DNA of 64,000 nucleotides from CAWDMN01 sp963803155 (GTDB lineage Bacteria > Acidobacteriota > Terriglobia > Versatilivoradales > Versatilivoraceae), in the NCBI GenBank assembly GCA_963803155.1, contig CAWDMN010000041.1, positions 39,320-103,319 of the forward strand, given 5' to 3'. This document shows positions 1 to 9,533 of this stretch, one piece after another. The position numbers and the translations under genes are program-made. Below the pieces are notes generated by a model. It was not told the DNA's origin and ran no database searches. It saw nothing but the letters and a program-made list of their open reading frames with translations. Each line of letters begins with the position of its first letter. The first letter of the stretch is position 1.

Positions 1-450
1 GGGCGCGAGCCATCGCCGCGGCCCAATGAAATCCACGAGAGAGATCTGAAGACAAATACATCGAACAAACCAACGAATGCGGGCCCATATGCGAGACTGC
101 CTCATGAATTCACAAAATATTTGCTTGCTTATGAATCACCACTTAAGTGTTCTGCCTACGGAAAAATCAGTTCATCCAGATGGCCTTTCAATTCGAAAGA
201 CATAGGATTTGCCATTATATTCCACACCAGCTCCAGCTTGAATGAAAAAGGAAATGGCCGAGTGCAGTTCAAAGAGCCGTCCTGGGAGCATGACTCTTTT
301 CCTCATGAGATGGATCGCATTTACATGCGGACCAAATTCCAAGAACTGTTGCCCGACCCGCGGCTGCAAACAAAAGTACTAGCTTCACCGGTGCAATCCA
401 TACTTATGGCGGAAATTCACGAAGGGGGAATGCCGCTTCCGTGGGGATGA
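1..450 (+). CDS. 3' part of an unidentified gene cut by the window edge
   Basis: The first forward frame is open from the first base to a TGA at 448-450, giving 149 residues with no stop, so this is probably the C-terminal part of a gene that begins left of the window. The residues are of mixed character with aromatic and charged positions and no membrane segment or signal. I do not recognise the family. It ends in a Gly/Met/Pro-rich tail (GGMPLPWG). The reverse strand also carries a shorter open frame over 172-369, so the coding direction is not certain. Calling it coding rests only on the uninterrupted frame and plausible amino-acid composition. Confidence 0.35.
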   Translation, partial: GREPSPRPNEIHERDLKTNTSNKPTNAGPYARLPHEFTKYLLAYESPLKCSAYGKISSSRWPFNSKDIGFAIIFHTSSSLNEKGNGRVQFKEPSWEHDSFPHEMDRIYMRTKFQELLPDPRLQTKVLASPVQSILMAEIHEGGMPLPWG

Positions 451-588
451 TTCGAAGATTCCCCCAGGCCTGCCCAAAACAGCTCTCTGCCGGGGAAAGC
501 GGCCACTCGCATGCCGCTTTAATGGCACTCACGGGAAGCTACAGGCAATCTTCCCTTATTTTTGCCACATTGCCTTACAAATTAAATT

Positions 589-617
589 TTGACTTACATA
601 ATAAAGCGCTGTAAGCT
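589..617 (+). promoter_or_regulatory. candidate promoter of the vapBC pair
   Basis: A TTGACT hexamer at 589-594 is followed after exactly 17 bases by TAAGCT at 612-617, about 28 bases before the antitoxin start. The flanks are AT-rich. Antitoxins of this type usually repress their own operon, so an operator would be expected here; I saw no strong palindrome to assign to it. Confidence 0.4.
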
Positions 618-644
618 TGCAAGGAGAAACCGGAGGATAAAATT

Positions 645-908
645 ATGGAGACTGCTTACGTCACCAGCAAGGGACAGCTGGTCATCCCGGCGCGTCTGCG
701 GCGCCGTTATGACATCCAGCCCGGCACAAAAATCTGTTTCATTGAAAGAGAGAATGAAATCTTATTCCAGCCAGTTACCAAAGATTATATCCGCGGGGTT
801 TGCGGTCTGTTGAAATCGGAAGACCTCGTGACCAAAGATTTGCTCAAGGAACGGACCAAAGATAAACAGCGGGAGGAGAAAAAGTTTGAAAGACGCCGTA
901 CTCGATAG
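645..908 (+). CDS. vapB: AbrB/MazE-type antitoxin (VapB-like)
   Basis: An 87-residue protein whose N-terminal half is a swapped-hairpin AbrB DNA-binding domain: TSKGQLVIPARLRRRYDIQPG at about residues 7-27 is the family signature. The charged C-terminal tail (residues 55-87, rich in K, R and E) is the part expected to wrap and neutralise the toxin. The ATG is preceded by a good GGAGG-type ribosome site at about 631. The gene overlaps the next one by 23 bases, the usual arrangement in which antitoxin and toxin are translationally coupled. The antitoxin would bind the operon promoter and be degraded under stress. Family assignment is clear; which toxin class it neutralises follows from its neighbour. 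Confidence 0.88.
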   Translation: METAYVTSKGQLVIPARLRRRYDIQPGTKICFIERENEILFQPVTKDYIRGVCGLLKSEDLVTKDLLKERTKDKQREEKKFERRRTR

Positions 909-1284
909 TTATGCTCTTCTGGCTCTCCTCTTCAAAGAACCCGGAAGCGACAATATAGTGGCCTTGCTCGAAAAAGCCGCGCAAGGCGGAAATCTCCTAT
1001 GGGTGGCCGCCCCGAATTGGGCGGAGGTCCGCTACCAGGTGGAGCGAAGAGTTGGGACGGCAAAGTGGAAAGAGGTTCGGGGAAAACTGCTGGGGCTGCC
1101 CATTGAAATCGTGCCCATCGATATGGAATTGGCGGAAATGGCGGGGGAAATCAAAGCTACCCGAAGGATGTCTTTGGCGGATTGTTTTGCCGCCGCTTTG
1201 GCCAAACAGAAGAAGGCGGAACTCTATACCGGCGATCCGGAATTTCATGAAGTTGAAAAAGAGATAAGAATTAGCTGGATATAA
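886..1284 (+). CDS. vapC: PIN-domain ribonuclease toxin (VapC-like)
   Basis: A 132-residue PIN-domain protein, full length for VapC. The acidic residues that hold the catalytic magnesium are all present: D7 in VLDSYALL, E47 in NWAEV, D99 in MSLADCFAAALA and D117 in TGDPEF. It probably cleaves RNA, in many relatives initiator tRNA or the sarcin-ricin loop; the target cannot be read from sequence. Translation most likely starts at the TTG at 886, which has GGGAGGAG eight bases upstream, inside the end of the antitoxin gene. With the preceding AbrB-type gene it forms a complete type II toxin-antitoxin module. Confidence 0.9.
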   Translation: MKDAVLDSYALLALLFKEPGSDNIVALLEKAAQGGNLLWVAAPNWAEVRYQVERRVGTAKWKEVRGKLLGLPIEIVPIDMELAEMAGEIKATRRMSLADCFAAALAKQKKAELYTGDPEFHEVEKEIRISWI

Positions 1285-1546
1285 CGTCAAAAGCGGGAAT
1301 ATGCTCTATCCTTAAATCACTGACCCCTTATTAATGCGCATTGGGAATACTTTTGGGGCTGTAAATCGTGATGGAAAGCGCAGTGGCCAAAAAATTCGGG
1401 AGGTTCCACTCATTTTTCGCAAGAAGAGCAGAAGATGATTCATCGTCGAAAGGCCGACTTAAATTGTTCAATTTATATGACGGCAAATAATTTTCTATTG
1501 CCCCTTGAATTAAAATCCACTCAGATCCCGTTTAAAAGGAGGACCT

Positions 1547-3085
1547 ATGCTGGAAACCTTGGATATGACGTTATCCATCGACAAAGCTCAGTACAAGGAG
1601 AGCGTGACGAGATTGCGGATGGAGTTGCGCGACCTGCAACAAGCCATCCGGACAGCTAGGATTCCGGTGGTTATCCTCTTTGAAGGATGGGAAGCCGCGG
1701 GAAAAGGCGACTCCATTGCCAGTCTGGTTTACCCCTTAGATCCACGCGGTTTCAAGGTATTCACAACACAACCGCCTAATGAAGAAGAAGCCTTTCGTCC
1801 TTTTCTGTGGCGTTTTTCCACAAAACTGCCCTCCCGCGGAGATTTTGCGTTCTTTGACCGTTCCTGGTACCGCCGCGTATTGGAAGATTGGGTGGATGAT
1901 GAAATCTCGCATCAGGAAGCCATTGTGGCCGCCAATGAAATCAGGGAGTTCGAACAGCAGCTGACTGACGACGGAGTGGTGCTGATCAAATTCTGGCTCC
2001 ATATCGGCAAAAAAGAGCAACAGAAGCGTCTCAAAAAAATTGAGGCCGATCGGTACGAGAGCTGGCGGCTGACCCAAGCGGATTGGAAGAAGCAACGCCG
2101 CTACAAGGATTACGCGCAGGCAGCGGAAGAGGTTTTCGCGCTGACCAGCACCGCCAGTGCCCCCTGGACATTGGTGGAGGCCACTTTCCGTTTTTACCGG
2201 CGAGTCAAGGTATTTGAAACTGTCGCGACCGCCCTTCGTTCCGCCCTTGCCTCAAAGGGAATACCGATTCCCTCTTCTTCCCCCCAGGTTGAAGCCGAGA
2301 GTCACCTCAATGATCAAGCATACCAATCCCTCCGTGAACAAGCCCGGACCATAACAATAGAGCCTCCCCCCACGACGTTGGACCGGGTGGACCTTAGCCG
2401 GCGCTTGACGCGGGAGGAATATGAAGAAAAGCTAAATCCTCTGCAGGAGAGACTGCGCGAACTTTTGCTGGAATGTTACCGGCAACGGGTCGGAGCCATG
2501 GTGGTCTATGAAGGATGGGATGCCGCGGGCAAGGGGGGAAACATCAAGCGGCTGACCCAGGAACTCGATCCCCGTGGATATGAAGTGATTTCCATCGCCG
2601 CTCCGGATGCGACGGAAAAAGCCCATCATTATCTTTGGCGTTTTTGGAGGCATATCCCCAAGACTGGCCACATGACGATCTTCGATCGGAGTTGGTACGG
2701 GCGGGTCTTGGTGGAACGCGTGGAGGGTTTTGCCCGGGAAAATGAATGGCGCCGGGCCTACCAGGAGATCAATCAGTTCGAGCGCCACATTACCTCATTC
2801 AGGACCGTCATGGTAAAATTCTGGCTCCATTACAGTCCGGAAGAACAGCTGCGGCGATTTGAAGAGCGCGAAAAGATTTCGTTTAAATTGTACAAGATCA
2901 CCGCGGAAGATTGGCGGAACCGGGTAAAGTGGAATGACTACCGCCGTGCCGCCGCTGAAATGATCGAGCGAACGAGCACCACTTATGCTCCTTGGACGAT
3001 TGTTGAAGCGGAAGATAAGCTCTGGGCGAGGATTAAAACACTTTCAACCTTGGTGGCTGCCATGGAAGAACGGCTGGAAAAATAA
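1547..3085 (+). CDS. pap: polyphosphate:AMP phosphotransferase, tandem PPK2 domains
   Basis: A 512-residue cytoplasmic enzyme made of two PPK2 domains, the architecture of class II PPK2 (polyphosphate:AMP phosphotransferase, which makes ADP from AMP and polyphosphate). Each half has a Walker A loop (GWEAAGKGD at 47-55 and GWDAAGKGG at 323-331) and a Walker B/lid motif (FDRSWY at 103-108 and 379-384). In characterised class II enzymes the N-terminal domain is usually degenerate; here both nucleotide loops look intact, though the first has Asp where the second has Gly after GKG. The ATG has a strong AAAGGAGG site just upstream. The gene stands alone between intergenic stretches. It would help recycle AMP during starvation. 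Confidence 0.9.
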   Translation: MLETLDMTLSIDKAQYKESVTRLRMELRDLQQAIRTARIPVVILFEGWEAAGKGDSIASLVYPLDPRGFKVFTTQPPNEEEAFRPFLWRFSTKLPSRGDFAFFDRSWYRRVLEDWVDDEISHQEAIVAANEIREFEQQLTDDGVVLIKFWLHIGKKEQQKRLKKIEADRYESWRLTQADWKKQRRYKDYAQAAEEVFALTSTASAPWTLVEATFRFYRRVKVFETVATALRSALASKGIPIPSSSPQVEAESHLNDQAYQSLREQARTITIEPPPTTLDRVDLSRRLTREEYEEKLNPLQERLRELLLECYRQRVGAMVVYEGWDAAGKGGNIKRLTQELDPRGYEVISIAAPDATEKAHHYLWRFWRHIPKTGHMTIFDRSWYGRVLVERVEGFARENEWRRAYQEINQFERHITSFRTVMVKFWLHYSPEEQLRRFEEREKISFKLYKITAEDWRNRVKWNDYRRAAAEMIERTSTTYAPWTIVEAEDKLWARIKTLSTLVAAMEERLEK

Positions 3086-3220
3086 AGCCCCGCGAGACTT
3101 CGTCTCGAAGGTTAGATCTAACCGCAATAATCGAAGGTCGAATCAAAGCCGTTTTGACGAAAAGTGCCGTTCTCATCCTCTAGTTTTGAAGGCATCGCCG
3201 TCATGTGTCCCTTTTCAAGA

Positions 3221-5689
3221 CTACTCCGCCCGCAAGGTGATCATGGGATCAACCTGGGAGGCGCGGCGGGCAGGGATATAACAAGCCAGGAGGGCAACCG
3301 CCATGAGCAAGCCCGCTCCAGCCAGCAGTGTGGTCAAGTCCGTGGGCGAAACTCCAAAGAGCATGCTTTTGATCAGGCGAATGGAGGCTGAACTGGCAAG
3401 CACTCCTAAAATCACGCCGGCCAAAATCAATATTGCCCCTTGTTTCAGCACGAGCCAAACCACATGGCTGATTTGAGCGCCCAAGGCCATGCGAATGCCA
3501 ATCTCCTTGGTGCGCTGGCCGGCAACATAGGCGATAATTCCGTACAGCCCGACCATGGCCAAAACCAAGCCAATAACACCAAGTGTTCCCACCAGCAGGC
3601 TGATTCTGGTGCGGTGACCAGCCTGAAGTTCCAAAGACTCTTCTAAGGTTATTACCCGGCCGGAGGGAATTTCAGGGTTCAGATTCTCCAAAGCCGTGCG
3701 AACTGGTTGCAGAAGTGAGAGAGGTTCCCCCCAACTCTCCACAGCCAGGAAGGCATAGGGTCTGAAATCTTGCGTGCTGGGCACGTAATAATAGGGCGAT
3801 CTGCGTTCCCAAACCCTGTCGACTTTGGTATCTTTGGCGACTCCCACCACTATGGCCTGCTGCCCCTTGCTCCCTCCCAGCCTGACATCCTGCCCCAAGG
3901 GATTCTCGTTAGGCCAAAACTGTTCAGCCATGGTTTCATTGACAATGAGCACATGCGGCGCTTTGGCGGTGTCGAATTGAGAGAAGTCGCGACCATGCAA
4001 AATCGGTATACCCACGGTTTTCAGGAAGTCTGGGCCAATGCTGTTGTAGCTGGTAAAAAGAGTTTTTTTATCGGCAGGCAACGCGGAACTGGAGACATAA
4101 ATCTCCTGATAGTGGCCGCCTACGGAAGGGATCATCGGCACGCGGCGTCCATAGCTGGCAGCTCTTACACCTGGAATGCTCTTCACTTTGGCCACCCATT
4201 GATCGAGCAAAGAGCTCATAACCTCGGGCGTCGGTTTTTCCATGGAGACCATCAAAGTCAAGAGATTCTTCCGCGGAAAGCCCAGATCGGTGTTCATCAC
4301 GTTCCGCAGACTTTTGACCAGCAGGCCGGTACCTATCAACAAAACCATGGTCATGGCCAGTTGGGTGACGATTAACAGACTGCGGATTCTCAACTTGGCG
4401 GGACCGTGGACCAGACCGTTGGCTCCCCCTTTCATTTCCGCGGCCAGAGCTGGCTTTGAAGAGCGCCAGGCCGGGATCAGTCCAAAAAGGAGGCTGGATA
4501 AAACCGCCAGCAATAGCGAAAAAGTCATGACGCGCAAGTCGATTTGAAAGGTGGGAGTATAACTGTCCAAAGATTCCTTCCATAAGGGCAACCCGTGAAT
4601 CAATGCGAAGGCAAATAATAATCCTGCCAGACTGCCACAAAGAGAGAGGATGAGATTTTCAGCAAGCAATTGCCCCAGCAGGCCTCGGCGGCTGGCGCCC
4701 AAAGCCAGGCGTATGGCAAATTCTTTGCGACGGCGGTCGGCTTGTGCCAGCAGCAGATGGGCCACATTCACGCAGGCCATCAGCAGGATGACACCAATGA
4801 TCACCGCAAGGAGTGATCCAAAATCGACGGTCGAGTGTATCCGGTATTTGAAATCGAAGATCGCGCGCATTCCAATGTTGCGGTTGGTTTCAGAAAAATC
4901 GCGGGCCAATTGAGCGGTAATCAAATTCAACTCGCTCTGAATCTGTCCCATGGAAAATTGCAGATTCTTTCTGCCATAGAGCGTAAGGACCCGGGCATCA
5001 CGGAGTTTATAATCGGTGTTGGTGGAATCGATAACCCGCCAGGCTTCCAGCGGAACGTAAATTTGCGCCGCGCCAAAATTTTCGAGCCCACGATACTTCG
5101 GCGACAATACACCTACAATGGTGAAATGCCGGTTTTCGACCAGGACGTCTTTGCCGATTATTTGAGGCGTCCCGCCCAATTCTTTTTTCCAGGCCTCGTA
5201 ACTAATGACGGCTGGCCAGGCTTGATTTTCCCGCAAGTCGGCGGTTGTGAAGCCGCGCCCCTCCGCAAAAGGCGGCTTTAGGGTAGTAAAGTAATTTTCC
5301 GAGACAACCAGGCTGCTGAGATACCGGCTCTGGACGCCGGTACGAAAGGAGACAATCATGTCTTTTTCGGCGGCCACGCCCGAAAGCGCGTGAGTTCTCT
5401 CGGAAATATCCCGGTAATCCTGCACGGAAGTGCCGGAGTCAGAGCCATCGGGGTTGGTGGAAAAGAGACGAACCAATTCCCCCGGATTTTCAATTGCGGG
5501 TGGTCGCAAGTACAGTCCATCCAGAATGCTGAAGATGGCGGAGTTGGCGCCAATTCCCAAGGCCAGCGAAAAAACAGCCGTAAGAGTAAATCCAGGGCGT
5601 GTTCGCAATCCGTGAATTCCGTAAGATATATTCCGTCGTAATGTCTCCAGCCAGCCCAATGTCAGATAATTCCATTTGCTGTCTTTCAT
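3221..5689 (-). CDS. ADOP-type (MacB-like) ABC transporter permease
   Basis: An 822-residue inner-membrane protein with the layout of MacB/FtsX permeases duplicated in tandem: an N-terminal segment with LTAVFSLALGIGANSAIFS at about residues 36-54, a long periplasmic MacB core domain, three membrane helices in the middle, a second core domain, and a C-terminal trio of helices containing KEIGIRMALGAQ. The 800-residue length and an N-terminal tag before the first helix match the ADOP family that is expanded in Acidobacteriota. No ATPase gene lies next to it, so it must use one encoded elsewhere. GGGAG precedes the ATG. A second paralogue sits at 33.1 kb. Substrate unknown; export of peptides, lipids or drugs is the family theme. 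Confidence 0.88.
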   Translation of the reverse strand: MKDSKWNYLTLGWLETLRRNISYGIHGLRTRPGFTLTAVFSLALGIGANSAIFSILDGLYLRPPAIENPGELVRLFSTNPDGSDSGTSVQDYRDISERTHALSGVAAEKDMIVSFRTGVQSRYLSSLVVSENYFTTLKPPFAEGRGFTTADLRENQAWPAVISYEAWKKELGGTPQIIGKDVLVENRHFTIVGVLSPKYRGLENFGAAQIYVPLEAWRVIDSTNTDYKLRDARVLTLYGRKNLQFSMGQIQSELNLITAQLARDFSETNRNIGMRAIFDFKYRIHSTVDFGSLLAVIIGVILLMACVNVAHLLLAQADRRRKEFAIRLALGASRRGLLGQLLAENLILSLCGSLAGLLFAFALIHGLPLWKESLDSYTPTFQIDLRVMTFSLLLAVLSSLLFGLIPAWRSSKPALAAEMKGGANGLVHGPAKLRIRSLLIVTQLAMTMVLLIGTGLLVKSLRNVMNTDLGFPRKNLLTLMVSMEKPTPEVMSSLLDQWVAKVKSIPGVRAASYGRRVPMIPSVGGHYQEIYVSSSALPADKKTLFTSYNSIGPDFLKTVGIPILHGRDFSQFDTAKAPHVLIVNETMAEQFWPNENPLGQDVRLGGSKGQQAIVVGVAKDTKVDRVWERRSPYYYVPSTQDFRPYAFLAVESWGEPLSLLQPVRTALENLNPEIPSGRVITLEESLELQAGHRTRISLLVGTLGVIGLVLAMVGLYGIIAYVAGQRTKEIGIRMALGAQISHVVWLVLKQGAILILAGVILGVLASSASIRLIKSMLFGVSPTDLTTLLAGAGLLMAVALLACYIPARRASQVDPMITLRAE

Positions 5690-6112
5690 GGGGGACTCCC
5701 GAACCTTGAAATTATTTTAAAGAATGCAGTCATGGGTGAAAGATCGTTTCCATTAATCCTCAAGCAAAATTGCAAATGAGATTCCAAAGCGGCAGCCGGA
5801 TTTTATCTAGTTGAATTCAAATATTATAGAAACACTAACAGTCTTTGGTTTTTTCTTGATCTGCGGGGGGATTGTCCCATTTTGGGATTCTGCCATTCCA
5901 AATCCGAACAGCTGTCAGCCCAGGACAATTGTTTCTCTAAGATTGCTGCCCGAAAAATAAGTGCCTGGAAAAAAGCGAATCAAGCATTACTTGGCATTTA
6001 TGGGTGGGAGAAATTTCTTTCTGGGGTTTTTGCGGGAGGGCGCAACTCAGAAAAAAAATCAACGACACAGATCCCCTCCGCTCGAAACTCTGAAACTCTG
6101 GAAACTCTGAGG

Positions 6113-6163
6113 AGCCACTCATGCCAGCACGGCTGGCTCAACAAGAGGATGAAAACAAGGTGG
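6113..6163 (-). repeat. family B intergenic repeat, partial reverse copy
   Basis: This stretch matches, in reverse complement, the right-hand half of the repeats at 42133-42268 and 58107-58237: an imperfect palindrome GCCAGC..GCTGGC next to GAGGATGAAAA. It lies in the 689-base gap between the permease gene and the oxidoreductase gene and is directly followed by a family C repeat. Confidence 0.65.
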
Positions 6164-6252
6164 GACGCGCGAGTGTGACGAAGTCACCCGTCGCGCGTCG
6201 CATGGCTAACCTCGCCTGCCGAGCCAGCGTGCACGGAGTGCCCGCTCCACCA
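6159..6252 (+). repeat. family C intergenic repeat
   Basis: It starts GGTGGGACGCGCGA and ends GTGCCCGCTCCACCA, so the ends are partly complementary, with an inner CGCGCG-rich hairpin. A related copy lies at 43167-43252. No open reading frame of interest crosses it. The rest of the gap 5690-6378 holds nothing else I can name. Confidence 0.6.
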
Positions 6253-6378
6253 TTGCCCAAATTTGATTTTTTAGGGAAACTCCGTGCCGGTCCGCAGCTA
6301 TTCAATATTTCAGTTTTCTTTGCTCAAGGGATGGGATTTGGGATATCTTCATCGCAGATTCTATAAGGAGACCTCGAC

Positions 6379-7539
6379 ATGTCGAAAATCAAGGCAGGAA
6401 TCATTGGAATGGGATTTATTGGAGTCAGCCACCTGGAAGCGATTCGCCGCATCGGACTGGCGGAAATGGTGGCGGTGGCGGACGTCAACCATGAATTGGC
6501 CAGGGAAAAAGCGGAGGAATACCAGATCCCCAAGTGCTATCGAACCGTGGAGGAATTACTGGGCGATCCCGAGATCCAAGCGGTTCACAACTGCACCCCC
6601 AATCACCTTCATTTGCGGGTGAATACCCAGATCATAAAGGCAGGCAAACATATCTTTGCCGAAAAGCCTCTGACCAAGACCAGCGCGGAATCGGCAAACC
6701 TGTTGGAGTTGCTGAAGGAATACCCTTCGACCGTTGCGGCACTGAGCTTTAATTACCGAATGAATCCTCTGGTTCAGGAAATGAAACAGCGCATCCTGCG
6801 GGGCGATATTGGGAAGGTTACGCTGGTTCATGGTTCCTATCTGCAAGATTGGCTCCTTTTTGACACTGACTACAACTGGAGGCTGGAATCGGAGATCAGT
6901 GGGGCGTCCCGCGCCATCGGCGATATCGGCTCGCATTGGATCGATTGCATTCAGCATGTAACCGGATCGCGAATCGCCTCAGTCTGCTCGGACCTGGCTA
7001 CCATCCATCCCATCCGCAAAAAGCCCAAAGGGCAAGTGGAGACTTTTGCCGTAAACCTCAATGTCGAAACCGATGAGAAGAAGGTAGACACGGAAGATTA
7101 CGGCGCAGTGCTCTTCCGGATGGAAAATGGAGTGCATGGAGTTTTCCATGTTTCCCAGGTAAGTGCCGGCCGCAAGTGTCATTTGAATTTTGAGGTCGAC
7201 GGCACCCAGGCTTCCCTCTTCTGGAATCAGGAAAATGCCGATCAAATGTGGATGGGCTTTCGAGACCGCGACAATTGCCAGGTTTTCCGCAATCCCAACT
7301 TGATGGCGCCGCAGGCCCGGCCATTCACCCATCTCGCCGCTGGACACCCGGAAGGCTGGAACGATGCTTTTAAAAACAATATCGAGAGTTTTTATAAATT
7401 CATCGCCCAAGGCAAGAAGCTGGGTCAGGATCCCAGTGATTTTGCCACCTTCGCGGAAGGGCATTACATTATGAAGCTGATCGAAGCCATTTTGGAGAGC
7501 AGCCACACACGGCAATGGGTGGAAGTTGGAAGGGATTGA
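6379..7539 (+). CDS. Gfo/Idh/MocA-family NAD(P)-dependent oxidoreductase
   Basis: A 386-residue cytoplasmic enzyme. The N-terminal Rossmann fold shows GIIGMGFIG at 7-15 and the sugar-dehydrogenase signature AEKPLTK at 94-100, where Lys contacts cofactor and substrate. The C-terminal domain carries the DxxxH element (DIGSHWIDC, about 176-184) that is part of the active site. Such enzymes oxidise or reduce a hydroxyl of a sugar, inositol or sugar-nucleotide; the substrate cannot be named. The ATG at 6379 has AAGGAG ten bases upstream. No gene overlaps it. Together with the nearby secreted hydrolase and aminotransferase it suggests sugar-derivative metabolism, but no operon is evident because repeat-bearing gaps flank it. 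Confidence 0.9.
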   Translation: MSKIKAGIIGMGFIGVSHLEAIRRIGLAEMVAVADVNHELAREKAEEYQIPKCYRTVEELLGDPEIQAVHNCTPNHLHLRVNTQIIKAGKHIFAEKPLTKTSAESANLLELLKEYPSTVAALSFNYRMNPLVQEMKQRILRGDIGKVTLVHGSYLQDWLLFDTDYNWRLESEISGASRAIGDIGSHWIDCIQHVTGSRIASVCSDLATIHPIRKKPKGQVETFAVNLNVETDEKKVDTEDYGAVLFRMENGVHGVFHVSQVSAGRKCHLNFEVDGTQASLFWNQENADQMWMGFRDRDNCQVFRNPNLMAPQARPFTHLAAGHPEGWNDAFKNNIESFYKFIAQGKKLGQDPSDFATFAEGHYIMKLIEAILESSHTRQWVEVGRD

Positions 7540-7610
7540 ATCATGGGAAGGATTTCAGACGCTACCTGATAGAATACGTTTGGGAATCTGGGGCAGCCGA
7601 AAAAGGAGAA

Positions 7611-7735
7611 CATCGGGAGGGCGAGTTTCGGGAGGGCGAGGCTCCCGCCGAACCCCAATGGGCGCCGCATTTTGCTAAACCGGCTTGCCAGGGGAGTGCG
7701 CCTAGGCGGGAGGTTCGGCCTCCCGCGCATCCCAT
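7611..7735 (+). repeat. family A intergenic repeat
   Basis: A GC-rich hairpin-forming element: GGGAGGGCGAGGCTCCCGCC near the left end and GGCGGGAGGTTCGGCCTCCC near the right. It fills most of the 317-base gap 7540-7856. Related copies are at 9534-9640, 15263-15390 (reverse) and 23888-23962 (partial). Confidence 0.7.
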
Positions 7736-7856
7736 CATTGGGGAAATTTTCAAACTTGTCGTAATTGGAATTATGCATCGGGGTTCTTTGCGAGTTTTCA
7801 ATCGCTACTATAATTGAGATAATTCAATCCTCAAATTACGAGGGAGGTCAAGTAAC

Positions 7857-9323
7857 ATGAATTCAAAACGCATAGTCTGGCTAATCCCAATACTGGCGCT
7901 GCTCGGCATTTTCCGAGGCAGCCTGGGTGCTCAGTCTTCCCCTGCTCATGCGGGAAATATGCTTTCCAATCCAGGCTTTGAAGAAATCAATTCATCCGGC
8001 AAGATGCCTCAGGATTGGTCCACCTTTTCCCCTCGCGCGGAAATTGCTCCCGCTTTCGAACTGGACTCCGCTAAAGCCCGGACTGGACGCTACTCCGCCA
8101 GGATCAAGTCTCAAGGCAGCCCGGGCACCGTCGGATATTGGGTGAAGGCCATTCCGTTGGGGAGTGCCGCCACAAGCGATCCCGGCGATTTCCCAACCGC
8201 TCTTACTTTGCGCGGAGAGGAATTTCTGGGAACGAAGAGTTACCGCATCCGCTGCTACTTCCGAACGGAACAAGTGGAAGAGCCAACCAAGAATGTCTGG
8301 ATCCGGGTCCGTTGGCAAAATGGCCGGAACGAAGAATTGCTGGCGGAATATTTGACCGCTTGGAACCGTGAGGGGGATTGGATTCGCGCCGAACAGGTGA
8401 TGACGGCTCCCCAATCGGCTCGCAGTCTAAAATTGGAGTTGGCGCTGCTCTGGACGGCAACCGGCTCGGTCTGGTGGGATGATGTGAGCGTCGAAGAAAC
8501 CGTTCCCCCGCCGATCAGGCGCATCAAACTCGCCACAGTCAGTTTTGAACCTCCTTACCCTTCCACTCCCGACGCCAACCGTCTTTTTTATGCCAAAAAA
8601 GTAGCGGACGCTGGAAAAGCTGGGGCGGACATCATTTGCCTGGGAGAAGGAATTACATTGGTGTCCACTGGGAAGAATCACATAGACGCGGCTGAAACAA
8701 TTCCAGGCCCCACAACACAAATTTTGGGGGAGGTGGCTCGGCAACATCATATTTATGTGGTTGCGGGGATATATGAAAGAGAGGGAACGATCGTCTATAA
8801 CACAGCCATCCTGCTGGACCGTGAGGGAAAATTAGCGGGTAAATACCGGAAAACCCATCTGCCGGAGACTGAAGTCACCGATGGCCTTACCCCCGGCGAT
8901 TCCTACCCGGTTTTCAAGACGGATTTCGGAACCGTGGGAATCGAAATCTGCTATGACTATTGCTTCCCTGAAGTGACGCGCAACCTGGCCGTGAACGGCG
9001 CGGAGATCATCTTTCTTCCCATCTGGGGCGATCTGCGCAATTTTGGAGATACCTGGGATATCGTGGCCCGTTCCAGAGCCATCGACAATTCCGTCTATTT
9101 TGTGGCTTCCATTTACAGCAATACACGCAGTCTGATCATCAATCCCAATGGCCGGATTCTAGCGGATACGGGCGGGGTCCCAGGATTGGTTATGGCGGAA
9201 GTCGATCTCAATGCCCGGACTTTCGACCGCTGGCTTTCCGTCCCCGGCTATGGCGATTGGAAGGGGCTTTACCCCAGAGAACGACGCCCGGAGACGTATT
9301 CGCCTCTCACCAAAGCTCGCTAG
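7857..9323 (+). CDS. secreted nitrilase-superfamily amidohydrolase with N-terminal carbohydrate-binding-like domain
   Basis: A 488-residue exported protein. Residues 1-25 are a typical signal peptide ending SLGAQS. Residues 35-215 resemble a beta-sandwich binding module (NPGFEE near 38-43 and SVWWDDVSV at 204-212, as in CBM_4_9-type domains). Residues 223-470 are a carbon-nitrogen hydrolase with the full catalytic triad: E264 (CLGEG), K332 (YRKTHLP) and C365 (EICYDYCFPE). It should hydrolyse an amide or nitrile outside the cytoplasm, possibly on a polysaccharide-linked substrate. Most nitrilases are cytoplasmic, so secretion plus a binding module is unusual. GGGAGG lies eight bases before the ATG. 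The next gene is convergent. Confidence 0.88.
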   Translation: MNSKRIVWLIPILALLGIFRGSLGAQSSPAHAGNMLSNPGFEEINSSGKMPQDWSTFSPRAEIAPAFELDSAKARTGRYSARIKSQGSPGTVGYWVKAIPLGSAATSDPGDFPTALTLRGEEFLGTKSYRIRCYFRTEQVEEPTKNVWIRVRWQNGRNEELLAEYLTAWNREGDWIRAEQVMTAPQSARSLKLELALLWTATGSVWWDDVSVEETVPPPIRRIKLATVSFEPPYPSTPDANRLFYAKKVADAGKAGADIICLGEGITLVSTGKNHIDAAETIPGPTTQILGEVARQHHIYVVAGIYEREGTIVYNTAILLDREGKLAGKYRKTHLPETEVTDGLTPGDSYPVFKTDFGTVGIEICYDYCFPEVTRNLAVNGAEIIFLPIWGDLRNFGDTWDIVARSRAIDNSVYFVASIYSNTRSLIINPNGRILADTGGVPGLVMAEVDLNARTFDRWLSVPGYGDWKGLYPRERRPETYSPLTKAR

Positions 9324-9533
9324 TATTTTATCGTCTCTCCCACCAAGAGTGCGCAATAAGGGTCCAATTAAAAGTGAGAAAAAAAGAATGAGTCTTCGAT
9401 GCGCGGGGAAAGGAAACATTTCCAAAAAGTGGAAGGCCGTTATAAAAACCCCGAATGATGGGCTGCCTGAGTTACATCGAAGGCGATTCATGCCAAGTTA
9501 GGCATTAAAACATTTTGAATTAGCGCAGGGATG

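Noticed and set aside
3770..4375. 201-residue rightward frame inside the first ADOP gene
   Set aside because: It is antisense to a strongly conserved permease with clear codon preference on the other strand.
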